Source: CAKZML01 sp963823435 (GTDB lineage Bacteria; Pseudomonadota; Gammaproteobacteria; Steroidobacterales; BM003). Taken from it: a stretch of DNA of 64,000 nt. The translations under genes were made by a program, and so were the position numbers. Shown one piece after another: positions 9,401-17,066 of this stretch (positions within the stretch are counted from its first letter, which is position 1; the number at the start of each line of letters is the position of its first letter). The notes under the pieces were generated by a model. The model saw only the letters and a program-made list of their open reading frames with translations. It was not told the DNA's origin and made no database searches. The stretch covers positions 434,001-498,000 of the forward strand of contig CAWGLN010000001.1 in NCBI GenBank assembly GCA_963823435.1, written 5' to 3'.

Positions 9401-10426
9401 CAGTGCCCAGGCATTCGCCGTATTGGCGCCGGTCAGGCTGTTCGCACCACCGGCTCCGTTGGCTGTTCCGGCAAGACTGCCGGCTGCGCCCACGGTGAAA
9501 TTATCCGCCGCACTGCCACCCGTGACATTCTGCACACCGGTGAAGACCACCGTACCGTTGGTATTGGTTACCGATCCGGCATTGCTCCCGCTCAGGGCCC
9601 AGGCGTTCGCCGTATTATTCGCCGTCAGGCTATTCGCACCGCCGGCACCCGCCGCCGTGCCAGCCAGACTGCCCGTTCCGGTCACTGCAAAGGTGTCTGT
9701 TCCCGCACCACCAGTGAGATTCTCAACCGTGTTGAATATTCCGCCATTCACGGTGCCCGCATTCGCTGCATTCACCACAAAGGCATTACCCGCTGCCAGG
9801 CCGACGATGGTATCGGTATCGTCACCACCGATTAAGGTTGCCGCGCTACCGCCGGCATTCAGGGTGATAATGTCATCACCCGCGCCGCCGTCAACCGTGC
9901 CGCTCACCGCATGTGACAGCGCAAAGGTATCGTTTTGACCCAGACCCGCCAGGTTCTCGAAGGACGAGTAGGCCAGCGTCGTATTCACCGTGCCCGCATC
10001 AGCACCGGTGGTTACAAACGCATCCACACCCGTGGTGCCCTGCAGCGTGTCCCCGGCATTACCCGTACCAATCACCGTTTCCATGTTCAACAGGTTGGCC
10101 ACAGAGACGGTTACCGGCGTGCCGGCGCCAGCGCCGGCATAGGTCTGCGTATCACTGCCATCAGCACCGTCAAAGATACCAACAGCCGTTACTGAATTGA
10201 TCGCAAAGTTATCATTGCCTGCACCACCGGTGAGATTCTCCACCCCGGTAAAGGCCGTGGTAGCGTTCACGGTGCCCACACCCGAGGCGGTCACCACAAA
10301 GGCGTTACTTGTCGCAATGTACGTGGCCACGATGGTATCCGTCACCAGTGGCACCACCCGTGGACACCGCGGTGACGGCCGGCATTCAGGCCTGATGATG
10401 TCATTACTCGTTCCACCATTCAACAC
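6440..10426 (-). CDS. TpsA large repetitive exoprotein, C-terminal part
   Basis: This is the continuation of the ORF at 10655-15058, in the same phase, across a damaged stretch (10317-10745). The ATG at 10426 is an accident inside that stretch. The protein is Gly/Asn/Thr/Ala-rich with repeating modules containing G-G-A-G-x-D-x-F, like RTX nonapeptides, and a recurring A-G-S-V-T-N-T-N-G-T-V-A-F-T segment. The last 270 residues are non-repetitive and acidic, ending P-L-A-R-N-V-Q-H, and may form a cell-retention or release region. Cysteine is almost absent except in one C-A-G-S-G-A-G-C segment. With the N-terminal part, the intact protein would be about 2,870 residues, secreted and surface-exposed. 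Confidence 0.85.
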   Translation of the reverse strand: MLNGGTSNDIIRPECRPSPRCPRVVPLVTDTIVATYIATSNAFVVTASGVGTVNATTAFTGVENLTGGAGNDNFAINSVTAVGIFDGADGSDTQTYAGAGAGTPVTVSVANLLNMETVIGTGNAGDTLQGTTGVDAFVTTGADAGTVNTTLAYSSFENLAGLGQNDTFALSHAVSGTVDGGAGDDIITLNAGGSAATLIGGDDTDTIVGLAAGNAFVVNAANAGTVNGGIFNTVENLTGGAGTDTFAVTGTGSLAGTAAGAGGANSLTANNTANAWALSGSNAGSVTNTNGTVVFTGVQNVTGGSAADNFTVGAAGSLAGTANGAGGANSLTGANTANAWALNAANAGSVTNTNGTVAFTNVQTVTGGTLVDTMTLGTADYTGTVNGGAGNDDITVSVAQTGSVNGDAGNDTINLSASVAGGVTGGTETDTIVGNATGNAFVVNAGNAGTVNATTAFTGVENLTGGAGTDTFAVTGTGSLSGTAAGAGGANSLTANNTVNTWALTGTNAGSVTNTNGAVAFTGVQNVTGGSAADNFTVGAAGSLAGTANGAGGANSLTGADTANAWALNAANAGSVTNTNGTVAFTNVQTVTGGTLVDTMTLGTADYTGAVNGGAGDDDITVNVAQTGSVNGGDNNDTVRLNAAVTGGVTGGNGTDTIVGNATANAFVVNGGNTGTVNGTTAFNTVENLTGGAGADTFALSGALSGNASGEGGNDTFTLNAGGSAGTIAGGNDTDTIVGLAAGNAFVVSAANAGTVNGDAFNTVENLTGGAGVDTFALNAALSGTASGAAGDDTFTINTGGSANLIIGGSNGANGDRIIGAATTNTFVVNGLGDEGTANSTTFTGVENLTGGAADDSFTFNAELSGLADGAGGNDTFSLSTGVSAGTIDGGAGTADLIVGAASTNTFVVNGAGDAGTVNTIGFSNVENLTGGAAADTFTFTAALSGTASGAGGNDTFNVNTGGSAGTFDGGADIDTQTYAANAGPVTVNFSDSVNVENFVGSAGDDTFNMDGDIGNGVTVNGGGGANDAFVVTEASAVSGDLTVNNMDTIAVDQSLGAQNILLDASGNITVAANADLTAATNLTITSGGSITQADGTGVVSAQSLDASSVTGQTFANTTVGIYRALNTGSGGIEIHNDGDLTLDFLCAGSGAGCQTGTEAGTGPVIVEATGNLFAEVHEGAEAGQANIIGSTASLFAGGEMGTAAAPITFRGFPETGFPIDLHVSSTAIVPQIDAYAASTAVADYAGGTGGTVAVQNVKISQKAAASAALAAAIKEDTDVDWAAYSEDITVYEISNEGVQLPAQQQFDEFSKLDNEEELVPLARNVQH
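9839..10316. repeat. Long direct repeat in tpsA, copy 1
   Basis: This 478-base stretch recurs almost unchanged at 10943-11420, exactly 1,104 bases (368 codons) away. The few mismatches include a cluster near 10160-10195. The repeat lies within tpsA and keeps the reading frame. Confidence 0.9.
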
Positions 10427-10745
10427 TGCCGGTCAGGGCAATGTTGACAGTGCAAATGTCGTCATTGACCCATCGCCGCCGGTTGACCGTACCGGTATAG
10501 TCCGCCGTAGGCCAGGGTCATGGTATCCACCAGGGTGCCCGGTGACGGTCAGCACCGTTGGTTGAAGGCATACCGTACCCGTTGGTGCCCTGGTCAGCGC
10601 GACCCCGGCATTAGCCGCATTCAGTGCACCAGGCATTCGCCGTATCGGCGCCGGTCAGGCTGTTCGCACCACCGGCTCCGTTGGCGGTTCCGGCAGACTG
10701 CCGGCTGCGCGCCACAGTGAAGGTATGCGTCGCACTGCCACCGGA
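10317..10745. other. Indel-dense corrupted stretch inside tpsA (probable assembly artefact)
   Basis: Compared with the clean copies at 11421-11800, this interval is recognisably the same module but carries many scattered single-base insertions, deletions and substitutions. It ends in an abrupt switch from one module type to another at the shared string ACTGCCACC (about 10735). Both flanks are in the same phase. The interval lies exactly between the two copies of the 478-base repeat, which fits a poorly polished collapsed or bridged repeat. Confidence 0.8.
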
Positions 10746-13700
10746 GCACCGTCAAAGATACCCGCCGCCGTCGCTGAATTGATCGCAAAGTTGTCATTGC
10801 CTGCACCACCGGTGAGATTCTCCACCCCGGTAAAGGCATTGCCACCGTTCACGGTACCCACACTTGAGGCTGTCACCACAAAGTTATTGCCGGCAACGTT
10901 CGTGGCAACAATGGTGTCCGCATCAGTGTCACCAATAATGGATGCCGCGCTACCGCCGGCATTCAGGGTGATAATGTCATCACCCGCGCCGCCGTCAACC
11001 GTGCCGCTCACCGCATGTGACAGCGCAAAGGTATCGTTTTGACCCAGACCCGCCAGGTTCTCGAAGGACGAGTAGGCCAGCGTCGTATTCACCGTGCCCG
11101 CATCAGCACCGGTGGTTACAAACGCATCCACACCCGTGGTGCCCTGCAGCGTGTCCCCGGCATTACCCGTACCAATCACCGTTTCCATGTTCAACAGGTT
11201 GGCCACAGAGACGGTTACCGGCGTGCCGGCGCCAGCGCCGGCATAGGTCTGCGTATCACTGCCACCAGCACCGTCAAAGATACCAACGGCCGTCGCTGAA
11301 TTGATCGCAAAGTTATCATTGCCTGCACCACCGGTGAGATTCTCCACCCCGGTAAAGGCCGTGGTAGCGTTCACTGTGCCCACACCCGAGGCGGTCACCA
11401 CGAAGGCGTTACTTGTCGCATTACCCACGATGGTATCCGTCCCGGCACCACCCGTGACACCGCCGGTGACGGCCGCATTCAGCCTGATGGTGTCATTATT
11501 ATTTCCACCATTCACACTGCCGGTCTGGGCAATGTTGACAGTGATGTCGTCATTGCCATCGCCGCCGTTGACCGTACCGGTATAGTCCGCCGTACCCAGG
11601 GTCATGGTATCCACCAGGGTGCCACCGGTGACGGTCTGCACGTTGGTGAAGGCTACCGTCCCGTTGGTGTTGGTCACCGACCCGGCATTGGCCGCATTCA
11701 GTGCCCAGGCATTCGCCGTATTGGCGCCGGTCAGGCTGTTCGCACCACCGGCTCCGTTGGCTGTTCCGGCAAGACTGCCGGCTGCGCCCACGGTGAAGTT
11801 ATCCGCCGCACTGCCACCCGTGACATTCTGTACACCGGTGAAGGCCACCGTACCGTTGGTATTGGTCACTGATCCGGCATTGCTCCCGCTCAGGGCCCAG
11901 GCGTTCGCCGTATTATTCGCCGTCAGGCTATTCGCACCGCCGGCACCCGCCGCCGTGCCAGACAGACTGCCCGTTCCGGTCACTGCAAAGGTATCAGCAC
12001 CCGCACCGCCGGTCAGGTTCTCAACCCCGGTAAAGGTCGTGGTGGCGTTTACCGTGCCTGCATTGCCCGCGTTCACCACAAAGGCGTTAGCTGTCGCGTT
12101 ACCCACGATGGTATCCGTCCCGGCACCACCCGTGACACCGCCGGTAACGGCCACATTCAGCCTGACGGTGTCATCATTATTTCCACCATTCACACTGCCG
12201 GTCTGGGCAACGTTGACAGTGATGTCGTCATTGCCATCGCCGCCGTTGACCGTACCGGTATAGTCCGCCGTACCCAGGGTCATGGTATCCACCAGGGTGC
12301 CACCGGTGACGGTCTGCACATTGGTGAAGGCTACCGTCCCGTTGGTGTTGGTCACCGACCCGGCATTGGCCGCATTTAGCGCCCAGGTATTCGCCGTATT
12401 GGCGCCGGTCAGGCTGTTCGCACCACCGGCTCCGTTAGCTGTGCCGGCAAGACTGCCGGTTCCGCTCACGGTAAAGTTATCCGCCGCGCTGCCACCCGTG
12501 ACATTCTGCACACCGGTGAAGGCCACCGTACCGTTGGTATTGGTCACTGATCCGGCATTGGTCCCGCTCAGGGCCCAGGTGTTCACCGTATTATTCGCCG
12601 TCAGGCTGTTCGCACCGGTCCCACCGGCCGCCGTGCCAGTCAGACTGCCTGTTCCAGAGACCGTAAAGTTGTCTGTCGATGTGCCACCGGTCAGGTTGGC
12701 AAAGTCATTAAAGGTCTGGCTATTCAATGTTCCGGTATTCGCCGAGCTCACTACCCATGCATTCGCTGCATTCGATGCACTGAGAGTGTCGTTGGCATCG
12801 GTATTGCTGCCAGCGAGGGTTACGGTGCCGGATGAGGTGATTGTGCCAGCCAGCGCAAGTGTCTCTGCGCTGTTGTCATCAGCATCAACCCGCAGCGAAA
12901 CATTACCTGCATTGATATCCTGAACCGACAACCCGGCAGTCGCACTCAGCGTCACAGCGCCGTCAGCCCCATCTGGATTGGTCCCGGTCGTCGCTGCACT
13001 GCCGGTTGAGGTGATCACTCCCGCCGTAATGGTGCCGCCAGTCAAGGTGACTGCTCCCGCATCCTGGCCGGCAAGATCCGCGATATCCGCACCGCCAGAA
13101 GTGGTGATGCCACCCGTTGTCAGCAAAGCGGTGGTTGTAATGGACACAACGCCACCCGCCGTATCGTCGGCGCCTGAGGTGTCAACCAACACACCCGATG
13201 AATCAAAATTCGCAATGCTGCCACTGTTGGCCAAAAAGTCTCCGCCGCTGGTTGCAACGGCACCACTGACGTTCACATTCGTTCCGTTGAGGCTTACGTT
13301 CCCGCCGTTAGTCTGAATGGCGCCGGTCGTAATGGCCCCGTTCCCGGTTCCGCCGCTGGATGTACCGATCGTGTCGATCGTCAGGGACCCACCACCTGTG
13401 ACGTTGATGGTGTCACCTGTATTCATCGAGAAGCCGCCGGCGCCGGCCAGGAATGCCACGGTGCCATCGGCGGCCAGCGTTAAGGTATCGGCTGCGACAC
13501 CCAGGTTTGTAAGGTCTTGAATCACAATAGAGTTTGTCGCCTGCAAGGAGACATTAGTAGTACTGGGCAGAGCCTCGAGGGCTCCCTGGCTGATGGTCGC
13601 GGTACCAGCCGGCGCATCGGCAAATAACACCGTGCCGTCGGCGCCACCGATCAGGCCATCATTCGCGCCATCGCCATCCAACTCGTTAGAGATGACAATA

Positions 13701-15058
13701 TCCGCGGGATCAAGAAGCAAAGAACCCATCTGTCCCTGGGGAGCGCTGGTATCCACGTTGCCAGCAAAAATGAGGTTGTCCTTGCCCGACACTTCGACAG
13801 AACCGCCGTTGCCGCCCTGGTCTCCACCACGAGCGCTGATATCACCGTAATAACGGGTTACCTGGTCAGCCCAGACGACCACTTCGCCGCCATCGCCCGA
13901 GACCCGGGCATCGGCATTAATCTGGGCGTTCGGGCCCACGTAGGTGCGAGAAGCACTCTGGACGTCAGAATCTGCCCCCTGGAAGCTGCCGCCGATTTGC
14001 ACCAACCCGCCGCCGTTATCACCAGAGACGTCAATGGACGCATCGCCGTAGACCGCAACCCGCTCACCCAGTACCTGGACTGTTCCACCCGTGTCACTGG
14101 AACCAGCTCCGCTGGCATCCAACACGCCGCTGGTCAACACATCTCCGCTATTACCCAGGAGCCGAATCACACCGCCCTGGTTATCGATACGCTGGGCCTG
14201 AATCAGGCCCTCATTATTAATGGCATTTGTATAGACATCCTGCGCGGCCCTGGCCGTGAGCAAGACCTGTCCGCCGTTGGCGATCAACGATCCGCTGTTA
14301 CTGACTGCAGAATCCTGACCCAGTGCACTTTGGAGAACGTCACTCTGGACCTCGAAAAACAACAGGCCACCGCCATCAAAATCCAGTGCAATTTTATTAC
14401 CTGATGCAAGGTTTATCGTGCCCGCATCGGCGACGATCAGGCCTTCATTCGCTACCGCCTGACCCAGCAGCGCAACGAAACCACCTTCGGCGGCAACGAT
14501 GTTGCCCTGGTTCAGAACGAGTCCGCCTTCAGCACCAGCTGCGGCTTCAAACGTGTAGTTACCCGCCATAAAATCAGCTGTGGAAATATTCAGGGAGCTT
14601 GCGATCAGGCTCGCAACATTCACCTGGGCGTTGGCGCCAAATACCAGGCCGTTTGGGTTGATCAGGAAAATTACGCCGTTTGCATCGATGGCGCCAAAAA
14701 TCTGACTCGCGTTCTGGTCAAAGATGTGATTAAGAGCTACCGAAGTGCTCGAAGGCTGGATGAACCGAACCGTTTCATCCAGACCGACATTGAAGGTGTC
14801 CCAGTTAATGGCGACCCGATCAGACCCCTGAAAAATCTGGGTCAATCGGCCATTTTGATCAATGGTAGCGTCTCCGCCAACAACCTGCCCACCCTCCGGG
14901 CCGGCAACTGCGGGATTGGAGGCCGCAAGCGTGAGCAACAAACTCAGTGCAAAATTGCACCCTCCCAGGGTCAGGCGGTTCGCACTTTTTCTTGTCTGCG
15001 CTACGCCAGCCGGTGTCGCATGCCCATTCGATGCATCCTTCAGGAAATTAGTTGTCAT
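10655..15058 (-). CDS. TpsA two-partner secretion exoprotein, N-terminal part with TPS domain and repeats
   Basis: A long signal peptide (about residues 1-52, ending A-V-A-G) precedes a filamentous-haemagglutinin N-terminal (TPS) domain. Its hallmark N-P-N-G-L lies at residues 134-138, and the domain continues to about residue 200. This is the part recognised by the TpsB transporter. The rest is predicted beta-helix: an N-terminal region of diverse repeats, then nearly identical modules of about 225 residues. The stop at 10655 results from the corrupted stretch, not from the true end. AAGGAAGAG lies just upstream of the ATG. The gene follows tpsB after 67 bases, the usual TpsB-TpsA operon. 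Likely an adhesin or biofilm protein. No CDI-type VENN motif was found. Confidence 0.9.
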   Translation of the reverse strand: MTTNFLKDASNGHATPAGVAQTRKSANRLTLGGCNFALSLLLTLAASNPAVAGPEGGQVVGGDATIDQNGRLTQIFQGSDRVAINWDTFNVGLDETVRFIQPSSTSVALNHIFDQNASQIFGAIDANGVIFLINPNGLVFGANAQVNVASLIASSLNISTADFMAGNYTFEAAAGAEGGLVLNQGNIVAAEGGFVALLGQAVANEGLIVADAGTINLASGNKIALDFDGGGLLFFEVQSDVLQSALGQDSAVSNSGSLIANGGQVLLTARAAQDVYTNAINNEGLIQAQRIDNQGGVIRLLGNSGDVLTSGVLDASGAGSSDTGGTVQVLGERVAVYGDASIDVSGDNGGGLVQIGGSFQGADSDVQSASRTYVGPNAQINADARVSGDGGEVVVWADQVTRYYGDISARGGDQGGNGGSVEVSGKDNLIFAGNVDTSAPQGQMGSLLLDPADIVISNELDGDGANDGLIGGADGTVLFADAPAGTATISQGALEALPSTTNVSLQATNSIVIQDLTNLGVAADTLTLAADGTVAFLAGAGGFSMNTGDTINVTGGGSLTIDTIGTSSGGTGNGAITTGAIQTNGGNVSLNGTNVNVSGAVATSGGDFLANSGSIANFDSSGVLVDTSGADDTAGGVVSITTTALLTTGGITTSGGADIADLAGQDAGAVTLTGGTITAGVITSTGSAATTGTNPDGADGAVTLSATAGLSVQDINAGNVSLRVDADDNSAETLALAGTITSSGTVTLAGSNTDANDTLSASNAANAWVVSSANTGTLNSQTFNDFANLTGGTSTDNFTVSGTGSLTGTAAGGTGANSLTANNTVNTWALSGTNAGSVTNTNGTVAFTGVQNVTGGSAADNFTVSGTGSLAGTANGAGGANSLTGANTANTWALNAANAGSVTNTNGTVAFTNVQTVTGGTLVDTMTLGTADYTGTVNGGDGNDDITVNVAQTGSVNGGNNDDTVRLNVAVTGGVTGGAGTDTIVGNATANAFVVNAGNAGTVNATTTFTGVENLTGGAGADTFAVTGTGSLSGTAAGAGGANSLTANNTANAWALSGSNAGSVTNTNGTVAFTGVQNVTGGSAADNFTVGAAGSLAGTANGAGGANSLTGANTANAWALNAANAGSVTNTNGTVAFTNVQTVTGGTLVDTMTLGTADYTGTVNGGDGNDDITVNIAQTGSVNGGNNNDTIRLNAAVTGGVTGGAGTDTIVGNATSNAFVVTASGVGTVNATTAFTGVENLTGGAGNDNFAINSATAVGIFDGAGGSDTQTYAGAGAGTPVTVSVANLLNMETVIGTGNAGDTLQGTTGVDAFVTTGADAGTVNTTLAYSSFENLAGLGQNDTFALSHAVSGTVDGGAGDDIITLNAGGSAASIIGDTDADTIVATNVAGNNFVVTASSVGTVNGGNAFTGVENLTGGAGNDNFAINSATAAGIFDGAPVAVRRIPSLWRAAGSLPEPPTEPVVRTA
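10943..11420. repeat. Long direct repeat in tpsA, copy 2
   Basis: Second copy of the 478-base repeat at 9839-10316. It is followed by a clean module, whereas copy 1 is followed by the corrupted stretch. Confidence 0.9.
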
Positions 15059-15125
15059 TTCTCTTCCTTGTTATGGCTATCTGACCAGCAACTGCCTGCT
15101 CATCTGATTTCTTGTACGGAATAAT

Positions 15126-16910
15126 CTAGCGGAATGAATAATTAAGCTGCCCGTAAACCTGCGGATCGCGGTCATTACTGGGTTTACGATCGGTGTACGG
15201 TGCTGAAACGTCCACACGCATACCCAGCAAGTTGCCGCTGTCACCGGTATGGCTGAAAGACAGGCCCATGCCATACCCGGCAAGATTGATAAAACGCTGT
15301 TCAGACGCCAGCGGATCATTCAACTCGCCACGCGCGGCATCCGCAAACAGGGACACCGACCAGGTGGTGGATGTCGATGTTCTATCGAAGGCCTTGTTGA
15401 GATCGAGTATCCATTCAGCTGAACCGAATATGCCGCTGTCCATCAGGAACTCGGCAACTGGATAGGCGCGAACGCTGTAGGGGCCACCCATGAGGAATTG
15501 CTCAAGCGAGGTCAGCAGATCTGATGAATACTGCCCCTCCAACCGCATCAGGAATGAATTGCTCTTGGAAACCCTCTGCAAGCGTTGGTAGCGAATCTCG
15601 GTTTTGCCGAAATCTCCGCCCGCGAATTCTCCGCTACCGCCCCTGCGTGAGGAAGCTCCGCCCCCGTCTGCGGGCATGGAGCCAAGAAAATCCGCCAGCC
15701 CCTGCGAGTAACGAACCTGTAACTGGTTTACGCCACCGTTGAAAATACCGTCAACAGCTTCGACGGCAAATTCGAGCGACAACACCGTCAGGTCATCGAC
15801 CCGATCTACCACGGAATCGCTCACGGTCGACTTCTTGGAAGACAAATCGAAAGCCAAATCCATTTTTGAGCGTCTGGTGTAACGCATGTTCTTGGTCAGG
15901 GTCATGGACGCGATATCAGACTCGCCACCCAGACCTGCTCCCGCAAAAGCACCACTTGTCACATCAAAGGCATTGTGTGAGTAGGCCAGCGCAAGAAAAA
16001 AGTCGTGCGTAAACAGAGGTGTTTCATAGCGAACCCCTCCGTATAAATTGTCGGAAGGACTAAAGGTCTGCAGCACATTGGCCGTGATGGAGTCGGCGCG
16101 GCCGAAGGGGTTGTACCAGAACATATCGGCGCGCAGCCTGGTCTCGCCGGTGGATTCGGAACCGTAATTATCGGCGACGAAGGAAATGTCAAATGGATCC
16201 TCTGAGACCCTGAGGGTCAGTTCACTGGAACCGGTGGTGGTACCAGGACTGAATACTGCCGTGGTGCTGAGACCAGGGTAGTTTCTGACATTCAGAATGG
16301 AGTTCTCGATCTGGGATTTCTGAACCGGCACGGCCATTAGCGTGGCAAAAGGCGTAAGCAGACGCTCCACCGAATAGCCGTCGTTGCCTTCAACCTTCAC
16401 CGACTCGAGTCTGCCCGGCAATACCGTGATGACTACTGTCTGGTCCGCGACGGTCTGCTCGGGCAAGTAAGCCCAGGCCAGGATAAATCCGGCATTGCGC
16501 AGCTCGTCAGTGGTTTCCGCAGCCAACGTCTCCAATTGCCCAATCGTAAAGCCCTGCTCCTGGTGAGCAGCAACCGCACTCGTAATCGTCTGGCTCAAAG
16601 ACTGATTCAGCTCGGCATCCATCAACTTGGCCAGGCCGGGGTCAATATCAAGCCTCACCGAGTTAACGGCGATTTTCGGACCCTGATCTTCGCCCAGGGG
16701 GCGCTCATCGGCCGGAGGAATAAAAAGGTCCCCGGTTTCCTGGGTGCGCAGCTCCCATTGATTGAATTGCGGGTAAGCCCTGGCGTAGGGAACCGCAACC
16801 TGGCCTGCGTTATCCTGAGCCAACAGCAGTTGAGGTCCTGCCAAGCCTGCCGCAAGCAGCACGAAGCACGGTTGAAAAACGCGCATTGAGGTCGAGTTAG
16901 CCACTGGCAT
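15126..16910 (-). CDS. TpsB outer-membrane transporter (ShlB/FhaC/HecB family)
   Basis: This Omp85-superfamily protein threads the TpsA exoprotein through the outer membrane. The 594-residue length is normal for the family. After a signal peptide (cleavage near L-L-A-Q) come two POTRA-like regions (roughly residues 70-240, with T-V-V-I-T-V-L-P-G-R-L typical of POTRA 1). A 16-strand barrel follows, including a G-F-x-G-like segment near F-A-G-A-G-L-G-G, ending Q-L-N-Y-S-F-R. A strong ribosome site (AAAGGAG, five bases upstream) supports ATG 16910 over the ATG at 16886. It is co-transcribed with tpsA. Confidence 0.93.
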   Translation of the reverse strand: MPVANSTSMRVFQPCFVLLAAGLAGPQLLLAQDNAGQVAVPYARAYPQFNQWELRTQETGDLFIPPADERPLGEDQGPKIAVNSVRLDIDPGLAKLMDAELNQSLSQTITSAVAAHQEQGFTIGQLETLAAETTDELRNAGFILAWAYLPEQTVADQTVVITVLPGRLESVKVEGNDGYSVERLLTPFATLMAVPVQKSQIENSILNVRNYPGLSTTAVFSPGTTTGSSELTLRVSEDPFDISFVADNYGSESTGETRLRADMFWYNPFGRADSITANVLQTFSPSDNLYGGVRYETPLFTHDFFLALAYSHNAFDVTSGAFAGAGLGGESDIASMTLTKNMRYTRRSKMDLAFDLSSKKSTVSDSVVDRVDDLTVLSLEFAVEAVDGIFNGGVNQLQVRYSQGLADFLGSMPADGGGASSRRGGSGEFAGGDFGKTEIRYQRLQRVSKSNSFLMRLEGQYSSDLLTSLEQFLMGGPYSVRAYPVAEFLMDSGIFGSAEWILDLNKAFDRTSTSTTWSVSLFADAARGELNDPLASEQRFINLAGYGMGLSFSHTGDSGNLLGMRVDVSAPYTDRKPSNDRDPQVYGQLNYSFR

Positions 16911-16979
16911 TAAACTCCTTTTATTGTTGTCCGTAATGCCGCCGGGGCACGCAATTTATTTTTAGTGTAGACCCACGGC

Positions 16980-16991
16980 TGCAAATTTGCA
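16980..16991. promoter_or_regulatory. Perfect 12-bp palindrome upstream of tpsB (candidate operator)
   Basis: TGCAAATTTGCA is its own reverse complement and lies 70-81 bases upstream of the tpsB start, inside the 156-base gap that must hold its promoter. The position suits an operator for a dimeric regulator. No regulator can be named. Confidence 0.45.
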
Positions 16992-17066
16992 CCACCGCTA
17001 TCTACATTAATAATTGTGCAGGTGCATCACGACCCGATTCTCGTCTGGCCGTCTAATAAAACACTT

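Noticed and set aside
7500..12923. Long plus-strand ORFs rich in Ala/Pro/Val antisense to tpsA
   Set aside because: They are the complement of the GC-rich repetitive tpsA codons. They repeat with the same period, have no ribosome sites and make no sensible protein.
6440..15058. CDI-type toxin/immunity system considered for the TpsA/TpsB locus
   Set aside because: No VENN motif, no toxin-like C-terminus and no small immunity ORF after the stop; the tail is short, acidic and followed by a convergent gene.
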